DNA of 63,099 bases from an uncultured Bacilli bacterium (GCA_934148995.1 CAKPDM010000009.1:1-63099), one strand, 5' to 3'; shown: positions 1-8,797, numbered from the stretch's first letter. Notes: generated by a model not told the origin, from the letters alone. Program-made: numbers and translations.

Positions 1-662
1 GGTCCTGTTGCACCTTCTAGTCCTTGTACTCCTTGAACACCTTGCGTACCTTGTAAACCTTGTGGTCCAGTTGGTCCCGTAGGTCCAGTCGCACCTTCTA
101 ATCCTTGTACTCCTTGGATACCACTAGGACCTGTAGGACCTTGTGGTATGGTTAAATTTAAAATAAAGTTTGGTGTAGTACCTGTTATAGTAGCACTAGC
201 TTGACCTCCGGGTTCTCCAGTTGTTACACTTCCTATTGTTAAAAAGGGAGTTTGACCGATTGGCCCCGTAGGCCCTGTAGGTCCAGTTGGTCCAGTTGGT
301 CCCGTAGCACCTTGAATTCCTTGTAAGCCTTGCGGTCCAGTTGGTCCAGTAGCACCTTGAGCTCCCTGTAATCCTTGAGGTCCAGTTGGTCCCGTAGCAC
401 CTTGAGCTCCCTGTAATCCTTGAGGTCCGGTTGGCCCAGTTGGACCAGTCGCTCCTCTTGGAATGACGAAGTCTAGAATAGCATTTTGGTTACTACCACT
501 GTTTGTAACGGTAGCACTGGTTCCGCCATCTGAAGTAGTAGTTGTTCCTACATTAACAGTAGCAGGTCCCTGTGGTCCAGTTGGCCCTTGAATATAGCAA
601 AATCTGCATCGTGATTTTTCTTTATCACAGTTACAGTTATTACTATTAAAATCATTGAACAT
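1..662 (-). CDS. Collagen-like repeat surface protein, exosporium type (partial, runs off left edge)
   Basis: The reading frame is open from an ATG at 660-662 to the window edge, so the C-terminus is missing. A short N-terminus rich in Asn and Cys (NSNNCNCDKEKSRCRFC) leads into Gly-X-Y collagen repeats, mainly GPTGPTGPQGLQGAQGATGP types. Two non-collagen inserts of about 40 residues interrupt them; each ends in a VIPRGATGP or TIPQGPTGP motif. This architecture is typical of spore-surface filaments (BclA-like) and of other Bacillota collagen-like proteins. A strong AAAGGAG site lies 7 bases before the ATG. The gene is divergent from the next one. Surface or exosporium location is inferred; the protein family is clear. 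Confidence 0.85.
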   Translation of the reverse strand, partial: MFNDFNSNNCNCDKEKSRCRFCYIQGPTGPQGPATVNVGTTTTSDGGTSATVTNSGSNQNAILDFVIPRGATGPTGPTGPQGLQGAQGATGPTGPQGLQGAQGATGPTGPQGLQGIQGATGPTGPTGPTGPTGPIGQTPFLTIGSVTTGEPGGQASATITGTTPNFILNLTIPQGPTGPSGIQGVQGLEGATGPTGPTGPQGLQGTQGVQGVQGLEGATG

Positions 663-683
663 GTTTTTGTCTCCTTTCTTTAA

Positions 684-692
684 TAGTTTATG
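684..692 (-). promoter_or_regulatory. Possible sporulation-sigma -10 element for the collagen-like gene
   Basis: On the minus strand CATAAACTA lies just upstream of the AAAGGAG site. It fits the mother-cell pattern CATAnnnTA (sigma-K) and is 7 of 8 to the sigma-E -10 element. No convincing -35 partner was found, and the implied untranslated leader would be very short, so this is weak. Confidence 0.25.
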
Positions 693-786
693 TAACAATA
701 CTATTTCCATTTAATAAAATTGTCTTATAAATAGCTAATATATGCTAAAATATCATTAGATAATTACATTGAATGGAGAAAAATAG

Positions 787-1272
787 ATGAATAAAAACGA
801 AGTATATGCTTATTTAAATGAAAAAAATATTAACTATGAAATTACAAATCATTCAGCAATTTTTAATATGGAAGAGTTAGAAAACGTTAACTTGCCTTAT
901 AAAGAATTAGATGCCAAAAACCTATTTGTAAGAGATGATAAGAAAAACAAATATTATCTAATAACGGTAAAAGGTGATAAGAGGGCAGATTTAAAGTTGA
1001 TAAGAAAAGAATATAATACTCGTCCTTTAAGTTTTGCTAAGGAAGATGAATTATTAGATATTTTAAAACTTACTCCAGGTTCTGTAAGTCCACTTGGAAT
1101 CTTAAATGATAAAACTAAAAAAGTAACTTTATTTCTTGATAAGTATTTTATAGATAAAGATTATATTGGCGTTCACCCTAATAATAATACTGCTACTATT
1201 TGGTTGCAACCTAGTGATTTAATAAATATTATAAAAGAACAGGGAAATGATGTTATCATTATAGATATCTAA
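787..1272 (+). CDS. Ala-tRNA(Pro)/Cys-tRNA(Pro)-type deacylase (YbaK/ProX family)
   Basis: A 161-residue free-standing editing domain of the YbaK/ProX superfamily, which hydrolyses mischarged tRNA(Pro) in trans. Family features seen are KNLFVRDDKKNKYYL near residues 45-59, the GDKRADLK segment with the conserved Lys, LTPGSVSPLGILND near 95-108, and IGVHPNNNTATIWL near 127-140. These match PrdX/ProXp-ala more closely than Cys-specific YbaK. The ATG follows GGAGAAAAATAG. It stands alone between the divergent collagen-like gene and a broken acetyltransferase. Substrate assignment is by family resemblance only. Confidence 0.88.
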   Translation: MNKNEVYAYLNEKNINYEITNHSAIFNMEELENVNLPYKELDAKNLFVRDDKKNKYYLITVKGDKRADLKLIRKEYNTRPLSFAKEDELLDILKLTPGSVSPLGILNDKTKKVTLFLDKYFIDKDYIGVHPNNNTATIWLQPSDLINIIKEQGNDVIIIDI

Positions 1273-1389
1273 ACCAATACAAAATTTTAGATATAATAAT
1301 ACGACTAGATATTGTGTCGATTAAAAGAACAACTAACTTTAAAACGTTAAGATTTAAAAATAAATTAATCATATTTGGAGTGGTCATAA

Positions 1390-1958
1390 ATGAGATATAA
1401 AGATATGAAAGATGCAGTCAAACTTTTAGAACTAGAATGGGATTTAGGTAAAAAAGAAAGTGGAACAAGTGGCAGTATATGTGCTTGGATTTACTTAATG
1501 GAGATTTTAGAAGAAACAGAACAATTTGTCTATTATAGGGAAAATGGTATTCAAAGAAACATAAATTAAAAAGAAAATTTTATGGTTTCATAAAAAAACA
1601 ATTATATAAAAGTAAAAAAATAAAGAATTTAGAGGCTTTAAAACGTTATGAACATAACTATGATTATTTACCAAATGATATGAAAGATCATTTTGATGGT
1701 GAAGTGTCTATATTGATTTTAGATAAATCATATAGAGGTAAAGGCATTGGCAAAAAAATATTATTACAAGTATTTGAATTGGCAAAAAAAGATAATATGA
1801 AAAATCTTCAGATATTGACAGACGAATCATGTAGTTGGGAGTTTTACGAAAGAATAGGTTGCAAAAAAGTGTATGAAACAACTGTAAAAAACGAAGAATG
1901 TGGTAAATTGGAAAGTATTGCAACAGAACAAGCTTTTATATATGAAAAGAGGTTTTGA
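1390..1958 (+). pseudogene. GNAT N-acetyltransferase, frameshifted remnant
   Basis: The first part opens at ATG 1390 (MRYKDMKDAVKLLELEWDLG), gives 59 residues and stops at 1567-1569. From about 1545 a second frame reads SKKHKLKRKFYGFIKK and runs to 1958, containing the acetyl-CoA-binding segment SYRGKGIGKKILLQ and a GNAT C-terminus (FYERIGCKKVYET). Joined across the shift, the two parts look like one acetyltransferase with a short internal deletion near 1540-1550 that broke the frame. The second half alone (ATG 1680) lacks the N-terminal strands, so an active enzyme is unlikely. Confidence 0.75.
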
Positions 1959-2133
1959 TGATATTGTTTTGTAATAAATATAAAATGCAGAATGTGTCAA
2001 ATAGAAGAACTTATCCTTTGCAGTGTCTAAAGAAATGCTTGTTATAATTAACTATGGTTAGACGATGATTACCAAGAAGATATAACTTAAATAAAAAAAT
2101 TATAATTACACTAGTAAAGACGGAGAAAACAGA

Positions 2134-2349
2134 ATGGGAATAAAGAGAGTAAAACTAAACTATAAGCCAATAATGAAACGAAGGAGCAATGAGATTGCTT
2201 TTAAAGTATCTCATATGCATGTAAATGCAGTTAATAAGAGTATTGACCAAAAAATAAAGAGAAATGCTATTGAAAAGCAGGAATCTTATTTAAAAGCAAA
2301 TGATTATATTGTTGGTGAAGATACTAGAAAGATTCTGAAGAAAATATAG
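2134..2349 (+). CDS. Small basic hypothetical protein
   Basis: A 71-residue, lysine/arginine-rich reading frame (MGIKRVKLNYKPIMKRRSNE start) with a possible GGAG site 8 bases upstream. I recognise no domain. It lies between a pseudogene and the tRNA-Gln promoter, a setting in which chance ORFs are common. It could also be a gene remnant. Confidence 0.3.
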   Translation: MGIKRVKLNYKPIMKRRSNEIAFKVSHMHVNAVNKSIDQKIKRNAIEKQESYLKANDYIVGEDTRKILKKI

Positions 2350-2369
2350 CTTAATTTCTCAACAATCGC

Positions 2370-2397
2370 TTGACAATAATCCTTATTGTGATATGAT
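2370..2397 (+). promoter_or_regulatory. Promoter of tRNA-Gln
   Basis: TTGACA (2370-2375), a 16-base spacer and TATGAT (2392-2397) lie just upstream of the tRNA. The spacer holds a perfect 7-base inverted repeat, ACAATAA-tcc-TTATTGT (2373-2389). Confidence 0.8.
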
Positions 2398-2410
2398 GTT
2401 AATGTGAGTT

Positions 2411-2485
2411 TGCCCCATAGCCAAGCGGTAAGGCAGTGCGCTCTGACCGCACGATGCGTTAGTTCGAATCTAACTGGGGCAGCCA
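2411..2485 (+). tRNA. tRNA-Gln (anticodon CUG)
   Basis: A 75-base cloverleaf. The acceptor stem TGCCCCA/TGGGGCA is a perfect 7 bp, the D-arm is GCCAAGCGGTAAGGC, the anticodon arm GTGCG-CTCTGAC-CGCAC gives CTG, the T-arm carries GTTCGAATC, the discriminator is G, and CCA is encoded. It reads CAG. It lies directly upstream of gltX, whose product may charge it with Glu if the cell uses the GatCAB route; that last point is inference. Confidence 0.95.
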
Positions 2486-2495
2486 ATAAGTGATT

Positions 2496-2518
2496 AACCC
2501 TTATTTTATAAGGGTTTT
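2496..2518 (+). terminator. Intrinsic terminator after tRNA-Gln
   Basis: AACCCTTAT / ATAAGGGTT is a perfect 9-bp stem with a 3-base loop, followed by a short T-run. Confidence 0.8.
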
Positions 2519-2642
2519 AATATGTGAAAATATAGTTACATACTATCTATATACTGTTTTTAAGTATAATTAGTTGTAGATTGAGTTTGACTTTATTTTA
2601 TAAATATGGGAAAATATTACTGAAATATGAGGAGTGATTTAC

Positions 2643-4286
2643 ATGTACGAAGAATTAGCAAATTTGTTATTTCCAAATTTACCATTTACAGTTGAAGAAA
2701 TAGAAGCTAAATATCCAGCAAGAGATTTAAAAGAAGGAGCAATGGTTACTAGATTTGGACCAAGCCCTACAGGATTTATGCACGTTGGTAATTTATATGG
2801 AGCATTTATTGGTAGCGAATTGGCAAGACAAAGTGATGGAGTATTTTATTTAAGAATAGAAGATACTGACAGTAAAAGAGAAGTAGAAGGAGCAACTGAC
2901 TTAATTCTTTCTTCTCTAAAGCATTTTAAAATATACCCAACAGAAGGTTTTTCTTATGGTGGAAGTTATGGACCATATAAGCAAAGTGAAAGAAAAGATA
3001 TTTATCAAGCTTATGCTAAGAAATTAATAAGTGAAGGAAAAGCTTATCCTTGCTTTATGAGTGAAGAAGAAATAAGTGAAATTAGAGAAGGACAAGAGTT
3101 AAGAAAAGAAGCAATCGGTATTTATGGTGTTTATGCTGTTGATAGAGATTTATCTCTTGAAGAAGTAAAAGAACATCTTACTAAAGGTGATAGTTACGTT
3201 ATCAGAATGAAATCACCTGGAGATATTCATAAAGAAATAGTTCTTCACGATATGATTAAAGGAGAAATAGTTTTACCAGAAAATATAATAGATGAAGTAT
3301 TATTAAAGAAAGATGGTATTCCAACTTATCATTTTGCTCATGTAATTGACGATCATTTGATGCATACAACTCATGTTACTAGAGGAGACGAATGGGTTCC
3401 AAGTTTTCCAAAGCATCTTCAACTTTGTCAATTATTAGGCTTTAAACCTTGTAAATATGCTCATATTGCTCCCCTTACTAAAAAAGAAGATGGTAAGATT
3501 AGAAAACTAAGTAAAAGAAAAGATCCAGAGTTTTCAGTTAGTTATTATAAAGAAGCAGGTATTCCAGTAGATGCTGTTCGTTTGTATCTTGCAACACTAG
3601 CTAATACTAACTTTGAAGAGTGGTATTTACAAAATAAAGATAAGAGTATTGAAGACTTTACTTTTAGTTTTAAGAAGATGCCTACAGGTGGAACACTATT
3701 TGATATGGAGAAGTTAAATAACATTTCAAGAACATATTTTTCTAGATTAACAGCAGAAGAATTATATAATCAAGTATTAGAATACTCTTTAGAATATGAT
3801 AGTGATTTTGCTAAACTTTTAACTACTTATAAAGATAAAGTAATAGCATTTCTAAATATTGAAAGAGATGGCAAAAGACCACGTAAAGATATTGCTGTTT
3901 TAAAAGATGTTAAAACTGAATCAAGTTACTTATATAATGAAATATTTTATGAAGATTTAAAAGCAAGCTATAGTGAAGTTATTGAAGAAACAGTTGATTA
4001 TGATATTTTAACTAAATATATAGAAGTATATAATGGTAACGATAGCCAAGATGAATGGTATCAAAAGATTCAAAAATTAGCTGAAGAAAATAACTATGCA
4101 CCATCAGTTAAGATGTACAGGGAAGATGAAACATTATATAAAGGACATATTGGTAGTGTTTGTGAAATGATTAGACATATATTAACAGGCCGCAATAAGA
4201 CCCCTAATTTATATGACTTATTAAAAATAATAGGAATAGATGAATTTAAAAATAGATTAGAAGCATATAAAAATAATTTACATTAA
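2643..4286 (+). CDS. gltX: Glutamyl-tRNA synthetase (long clostridial-type)
   Basis: Class I synthetase charging tRNA with glutamate, 547 residues. The HIGH-type motif is PSPTGFMHVGN (about residues 41-51) and the KMSKS-type motif is KLSKRKDP (about 294-301). It is longer than the usual ~480-residue bacterial enzyme, with an N-terminal lead (LANLLFPN) and a longer anticodon-binding C-terminus, as in several Clostridia-like GluRSs. I place the start at ATG 2643 behind GAGGAGTGATTTAC rather than the GTG three codons earlier. Whether it also charges tRNA-Gln cannot be read from sequence alone. Confidence 0.95.
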   Translation: MYEELANLLFPNLPFTVEEIEAKYPARDLKEGAMVTRFGPSPTGFMHVGNLYGAFIGSELARQSDGVFYLRIEDTDSKREVEGATDLILSSLKHFKIYPTEGFSYGGSYGPYKQSERKDIYQAYAKKLISEGKAYPCFMSEEEISEIREGQELRKEAIGIYGVYAVDRDLSLEEVKEHLTKGDSYVIRMKSPGDIHKEIVLHDMIKGEIVLPENIIDEVLLKKDGIPTYHFAHVIDDHLMHTTHVTRGDEWVPSFPKHLQLCQLLGFKPCKYAHIAPLTKKEDGKIRKLSKRKDPEFSVSYYKEAGIPVDAVRLYLATLANTNFEEWYLQNKDKSIEDFTFSFKKMPTGGTLFDMEKLNNISRTYFSRLTAEELYNQVLEYSLEYDSDFAKLLTTYKDKVIAFLNIERDGKRPRKDIAVLKDVKTESSYLYNEIFYEDLKASYSEVIEETVDYDILTKYIEVYNGNDSQDEWYQKIQKLAEENNYAPSVKMYREDETLYKGHIGSVCEMIRHILTGRNKTPNLYDLLKIIGIDEFKNRLEAYKNNLH

Positions 4287-4298
4287 GGATGTTATTAA

Positions 4299-5069
4299 AT
4301 GAGACTAGGTAATATAACTTATAAAAAAATAAGTAGTAAAGAGGAATTAAAAGAATCATTAAATAGATATAAAAGAATATTAAATCCAAGAGTAATTGAT
4401 TATTTAAATCAGTTAGTTGAACTTGAATTTTCTGCTGTTAAAGATATTATAGATATTGAAGATAGAGAAATACTACAAAATCTTGATTTATATAAAAATA
4501 TAGTTGCTTATAACATATATAATAGAACATTGGAACTACTAACTAATGAACAAGAACTTAAAATATTTGATAATAAAGATAGAATATCAGGATTAATGGC
4601 TTATAAAGATATTGGTAATAATACTATTAGAATACTTGATTATAAGTATGATAATGGGACATTAAAATTATTTCAAACAGTAGATGATAAGAAAGTAAGA
4701 AAAGAACAATTAGAATTAGTTATGACGAAACTAGAACAGTTATATGATAAGGAAAATCCTTATCATAGTAATTTAGAACTTTATGGTGGTCCAGCTAGTA
4801 GATGGAACTTTGACTATAGAAAAGAAGTAAGTGAGTATGAAAAATTATTTACAAGACTAGATAGTAAAAAAGAAATAACTGATTATGAAAAAAAGAAGAT
4901 TAGTATAACTAAAAGGTATCATGATTTGTTATTTGAAGAATATGGACTAACTGATGAAGAATTTATTGTTTCTAAGCAAACACCTACTACTATTGATAAT
5001 ATTAGTAACAAGACATTAGTTAAGAAACTACCTGGTTTAAGAATAGAAAATAATATTGAATATATTTAA
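4299..5069 (+). CDS. Hypothetical protein downstream of gltX
   Basis: A 256-residue soluble, charged protein (MRLGNITYKKISSKEELK start) without signal peptide or membrane span. I do not recognise the family. It has a central EQLYDKENPYHSNLELYGGP segment and a C-terminal acidic/basic helix-rich part. It starts 12 bases after gltX behind AAGGATG and ends at a terminator, so it is probably co-transcribed with gltX. Confidence 0.7.
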   Translation: MRLGNITYKKISSKEELKESLNRYKRILNPRVIDYLNQLVELEFSAVKDIIDIEDREILQNLDLYKNIVAYNIYNRTLELLTNEQELKIFDNKDRISGLMAYKDIGNNTIRILDYKYDNGTLKLFQTVDDKKVRKEQLELVMTKLEQLYDKENPYHSNLELYGGPASRWNFDYRKEVSEYEKLFTRLDSKKEITDYEKKKISITKRYHDLLFEEYGLTDEEFIVSKQTPTTIDNISNKTLVKKLPGLRIENNIEYI

Positions 5070-5074
5070 TAAAT

Positions 5075-5108
5075 AAGCGTAATTAGATTAATTCTAGTAT
5101 GCTTTTTT
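5075..5108 (+). terminator. Intrinsic terminator
   Basis: AAGCGTA (5075-5081) pairs with TATGCTT (5098-5104), followed by a T-run. It separates the gltX unit from the LysM operon. Confidence 0.65.
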
Positions 5109-5139
5109 TCTTTTTGCATATATTTAATTGAGGTGAGAT

Positions 5140-5976
5140 ATGCAAACATATACAGTTCAAAGTGGCGATACCTTATATGGAATTAGTAAACAGTTTGGAG
5201 TATCAGTAGATGAAATTAAAAGATTAAATAATCTAACTAGTAATACTATTACTAAAGGACAGATATTAAAGATTCCTTCTACTGTTACTACTATTGATTA
5301 TGTAGTAAAGAAAGGTGATAGCTTATATTCAATTGCTAAAAGATATAATACTACAGTTAAAGATATAACAAGACTCAATAATTTAACTAGTAATAGCTTA
5401 ACAGTAGGACAACAGTTAATAATTGCTATTGATGATAATGCTACATCTACACCAACTACTTATAAAGATTATGTAGTACAGAAAGGTGATAGTCTATATT
5501 CTATTGCTAATAAAAATAATATAACAGTAGATGAGCTCAAAAAAATTAATAATTTAACTAGTAATATGCTTAGTGTTGGACAAGTTTTAAAACTACCAAT
5601 GCAAGATAAGGTAGAAGAAATAGCAATGTATACAGTTCAAAAAGGTGATAGCTTATATTCAATTGCTAAAAAGTTTGGTATTACGGTAGATGAGATTAAA
5701 TCATTAAATAACCTTACTAGTAATAATCTTGCAATTGGAGAGCAACTAATGATTAAAAGTAGTACAGGCGATGAACCAATTAATCCTGAGGAAGAATGTA
5801 TTGGTACTGGTTATGTTGAACCACAATATATAATGTATACAGTCCAAAGAGGTGATAGTTTATATACTATTGCTAGGAAGTATAATACAAGTGTAGATAA
5901 TATTAAAGCCTTAAATAATTTGACTAATAATAATCTTACCATTGGAGAGCAATTAAAAATAAAGGAGGTTAGTTAA
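5140..5976 (+). CDS. Protein with five LysM domains (SafA-like)
   Basis: A 278-residue protein made almost entirely of five LysM peptidoglycan-binding modules, each starting YTVQSGDTLYGI / YVVKKGDSLYSI and ending in a LTVGQQL-type helix (modules near residues 1-48, 50-95, 108-154, 162-206, 228-278). No signal peptide is visible, as in spore-coat/cortex LysM proteins such as SafA, so it may act inside a mother cell rather than being secreted. The ATG follows TTGAGGTGAGAT. Its stop overlaps the next start (TAATG), making it the first gene of a three-gene translationally coupled operon. Confidence 0.85.
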   Translation: MQTYTVQSGDTLYGISKQFGVSVDEIKRLNNLTSNTITKGQILKIPSTVTTIDYVVKKGDSLYSIAKRYNTTVKDITRLNNLTSNSLTVGQQLIIAIDDNATSTPTTYKDYVVQKGDSLYSIANKNNITVDELKKINNLTSNMLSVGQVLKLPMQDKVEEIAMYTVQKGDSLYSIAKKFGITVDEIKSLNNLTSNNLAIGEQLMIKSSTGDEPINPEEECIGTGYVEPQYIMYTVQRGDSLYTIARKYNTSVDNIKALNNLTNNNLTIGEQLKIKEVS

Positions 5977-6398
5977 TGGCAACACTTATTTCTTATGAAG
6001 AATTTTCAAAAACGAAAGAGTATAAAGGTTTTATTAGCGTTAATCCTGAACAAGGAAGTTTGAAAGTAATGGTTTTTACAGCTTATCAAGCTATTCCTAT
6101 TGAGAATGCTGAAATTATTATTACTAAAGAAATTGGGGGTAATAATGTCTTATTCTTTAGAGGATATACTGATTCTAGTGGAATAATTGATAATATAACA
6201 CTACCAGCTCCAACTTGTGGTTATGATGATAATAGTTTCCAAACATCATCTACTACTTCATATAAGTTAACGGCAATTAAAGATAAATATGATTGTCTTA
6301 AACAGTACATAATAAATATGATTGGAGATGTAAAAGTTCTTCAATATGTAAAAATGACACCTATTATGGATAAAGGTGATGTGAATAATGGAAATTAA
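5976..6398 (+). CDS. Small protein with carboxypeptidase-regulatory-like (Ig-like) fold
   Basis: A 140-residue protein. The core segment GSLKVMVFTAYQAIPIENAEIII followed by a TDSSGIIDNITLPAP stretch resembles the beta-sandwich carboxypeptidase-regulatory / SpaA-like modules found in cell-envelope proteins. There is no signal peptide. It is sandwiched by overlaps with the LysM gene and the SpoIID-like gene, so it very likely works with them on the cell or spore wall. The fold call is from pattern only. Confidence 0.6.
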   Translation: MATLISYEEFSKTKEYKGFISVNPEQGSLKVMVFTAYQAIPIENAEIIITKEIGGNNVLFFRGYTDSSGIIDNITLPAPTCGYDDNSFQTSSTTSYKLTAIKDKYDCLKQYIINMIGDVKVLQYVKMTPIMDKGDVNNGN

Positions 6399-7734
6399 TA
6401 CTCCAGTAATTCCTGAAGTTATTACCGTTCATTTAGGAGCACCTGGTGAAAAAGCTAATAATATAACTGTTCCTTTTACTGAATATATTAAAAACGTTGC
6501 TTCTAATGAAATTTATCCAACTTGGCCAACTGATGCGATAAAAGCTAATGTACTAGCTCAAATATCTTTTGCTTTAAACCGAGTTTATAATGAATGGTAT
6601 CCTTCTCAAGGTTATGACTTTGATATAACAAGTAATCCTAAATATGACCAAACGTTTAAAGAAAATAGTCAGTTCTATGATCCAATAGTTACAATAGTAG
6701 ATGATATTTTTAATAACTATATTGCAAGAACTGATAGTGTTCAACCACTTTATGCTCAGTACTGTGATGGAAAAACAGTAACTTGTAATGGGCTATCACA
6801 GTGGGGAAGTGTAAGACTTGCTAAAGATGGATTAAATCCGTTAGAAATATTATCATACTATTATGGTAATAATATTAAGCTCATTTATAATGCCCCAATT
6901 TCCGATAATATTGTAAGTTATCCTGGTGTACCAATTAAACTAGGAGCAGCTGGAAATTATGTAAGAATTTTAAAAATCCAGTTAAATAGAATAAGAAAAA
7001 ATTATCCCGCTCTTCCCTTAATAACTAATGAAACACCGTTTTTTACAGTTGATATGGAAACATCAGTTAAAAAGTTTCAAGAAATATTCAATTTACCTGT
7101 AACAGGAATAGTTGATAAAGCAACATGGTATAAAATAAAATATATTTATAACTCTGTTAAACAAGTTGCTAATTTATATTCTGAAGGAATAAGTGAAGAT
7201 GAAGCGGAACTTGCTTTTAAATCAGTTATTAAAAAAGGTGATAGTGGTAATGAAGTTGATACTTTAAACTACTTGATAAGTATAATAGCTTATATAGATC
7301 CAGATATTCCTTTTTTAGAAGCAGGACATAACTTTAGTGATAATACAGAACAAATGGTTAATGCTTTCCAAAAGAAATATAATTTAGAGGAAACTGGGGA
7401 AGTTGATCAAAAAACTTGGGTTGCTATTATAACAGCGTATCGTAATATAATCTCTCATATTCCATCAGAATTATTAATATATCAAGATGAATTTTTTCCA
7501 GGCTACACAGTTTCTAAGGGAATGACTGGTCCTAATGTTGTTAGAGTTCAAAGATTTTTACTAATAATTTGTAATAAAACTCATTCTATACCAGGTATTA
7601 AAGTAACTGGTAACTTTGATGACTTAACAGAACAGTCAGTAAAAGCAATTCAACAACAAGAAGGTCTACCTGTTAATGGCGTAGTAGACCCAGAAACTTG
7701 GTATAGAATAGTGGAACTTTCTAAGAAGAAGTAA
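6388..7734 (+). CDS. SpoIID-like domain plus three peptidoglycan-binding domains
   Basis: 448 residues. The N-terminal ~170 residues resemble SpoIID/LytB: YPTWPTDAIKANVLAQISFA matches the family's YPxEAlKAQAvAaRtyA-type helix, and GLSQWGSVRLAKDG...ILSYYYG matches the GMSQWGA...YYpG end. Three PG_binding_1 modules follow (about residues 185-250, 285-355, 370-445), each with a FQxxxxLpvtGxVDxxTW pattern. SpoIID is a lytic transglycosylase of spore engulfment; activity here is unproven because the N-terminus is diverged. The start overlaps the previous gene by 11 bases. Confidence 0.75.
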   Translation: MEINTPVIPEVITVHLGAPGEKANNITVPFTEYIKNVASNEIYPTWPTDAIKANVLAQISFALNRVYNEWYPSQGYDFDITSNPKYDQTFKENSQFYDPIVTIVDDIFNNYIARTDSVQPLYAQYCDGKTVTCNGLSQWGSVRLAKDGLNPLEILSYYYGNNIKLIYNAPISDNIVSYPGVPIKLGAAGNYVRILKIQLNRIRKNYPALPLITNETPFFTVDMETSVKKFQEIFNLPVTGIVDKATWYKIKYIYNSVKQVANLYSEGISEDEAELAFKSVIKKGDSGNEVDTLNYLISIIAYIDPDIPFLEAGHNFSDNTEQMVNAFQKKYNLEETGEVDQKTWVAIITAYRNIISHIPSELLIYQDEFFPGYTVSKGMTGPNVVRVQRFLLIICNKTHSIPGIKVTGNFDDLTEQSVKAIQQQEGLPVNGVVDPETWYRIVELSKKK

Positions 7735-7749
7735 AACGCTTCTTTTTTT
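7726..7749 (+). terminator. Intrinsic terminator overlapping the SpoIID-like stop codon
   Basis: AAGAAG (7726-7731) pairs with CTTCTT (7739-7744), followed by T7. The stem begins within the last codons of the gene. Confidence 0.65.
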
Positions 7750-7787
7750 AATTGATTATGTTAGAATTAGAAAAAGGAGGATTTTAT

Positions 7788-8708
7788 ATGGAAAATTTAA
7801 TGATTCCTAAAAAAGAACAAATATTTGGAGAATGTAGATTAAAACCAATAGAAAAAAGAGGAACAGCTGCTTTTATAACTGATTATGCCATACTAAATGG
7901 TGGATCTTATAGTATAGATGATAATACTTTAAAAAATAATGGTAGTTACTTTTTAAACTATTATGAGAAAATAAAAAATAACGGTATATTAAATTATGTT
8001 GGTGAATCTGGAGAAATAGAAAGAGGATATATTACTAAAGGGGTTGGAATTAGACCAATTTTAAATTTTTCTGAGATTTGTCGTTTATATCCAAATTTAA
8101 AAATAGAAACAGCTAGTGATGGAATACTAGAAGTATTATTTGGTGAATATCTTCAAATGGCTGCTGATAGTGATATGCAAAATGAATTAAATAATATCAT
8201 GTTAGTTAATCAACTAAGTGTTCCAAAAGAAAAAAAGGAAGAACTAAAAGAAATTATAGGACTTGAGGAAATAATTAAAACAGATTATAGCTATACAAGA
8301 AACACTTATAGATACAATTCTTTTTATCCAGAAATAATTCCAGTTTATGAATATAGAAAAAGAAAATTTGCAAAAGTAGTTGCTAACACTATGCTTTTTA
8401 ATAATTGTAACTTCGAATTGGAAAATTTAGAAGAGTACAAAAATGGGGATGCTGTCTGGGTAGAAGAACAACCAATCAAATGGTTAGTATCTAAAAAAGA
8501 AGATGTAATGATTAGTGAAAAAATAATTCAAGCAGGAATAAGATTTGATAAAGATGACTGCCTTATGTATACGTGCATTCCACAATACTATCAGACTGGA
8601 ATGAAAAAATATATTGATAAATACTTAGAAAAAGAAATATTTAGAGAAAGTTGTGTATATCAAAAAAATGATTTAATTATGCAAATAATATTTTATCATA
8701 TTGTATAA
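7788..8708 (+). CDS. Hypothetical protein, paralogue of the 10966-11850 gene
   Basis: 306 residues from ATG 7788, which sits behind AAAAAGGAGG; an in-frame upstream start has no such site. I do not know the family. It shares with the 10966 gene: an N-terminal NLMIP/NLILPSR start, ITDYAILNGG, a GVGIRPIL / DVGIRPAM segment, a LEVLFGEYLQ / LEVYYGNYLQ segment, and a C-terminal WVEEQPIKWLVSKKED...IIQAGIRFD block. It appears soluble and cytoplasmic. The pair brackets nusB-xseA-xseB, suggesting an old duplication around a housekeeping block. Confidence 0.75.
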   Translation: MENLMIPKKEQIFGECRLKPIEKRGTAAFITDYAILNGGSYSIDDNTLKNNGSYFLNYYEKIKNNGILNYVGESGEIERGYITKGVGIRPILNFSEICRLYPNLKIETASDGILEVLFGEYLQMAADSDMQNELNNIMLVNQLSVPKEKKEELKEIIGLEEIIKTDYSYTRNTYRYNSFYPEIIPVYEYRKRKFAKVVANTMLFNNCNFELENLEEYKNGDAVWVEEQPIKWLVSKKEDVMISEKIIQAGIRFDKDDCLMYTCIPQYYQTGMKKYIDKYLEKEIFRESCVYQKNDLIMQIIFYHIV

Positions 8709-8728
8709 TGCCGATTTATAAGGAAGAA

Positions 8729-8763
8729 TATTTACATTCTTTTCTTGTAAATAGGCTTTTTTC
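8729..8763 (+). terminator. Intrinsic terminator before nusB
   Basis: TATTTACA (8729-8736) and TGTAAATA (8746-8753) form a perfect 8-bp stem, followed by GGC and a T-run. Confidence 0.7.
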
Positions 8764-8797
8764 TTAGTATAATAAAGTTGTTGTGAGGTGATAATTA

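Noticed and set aside
2634..2642. GTG at 2634 as the gltX start.
   Set aside because: It overlaps the Shine-Dalgarno sequence; ATG 2643 has proper spacing and fits the family N-terminus.
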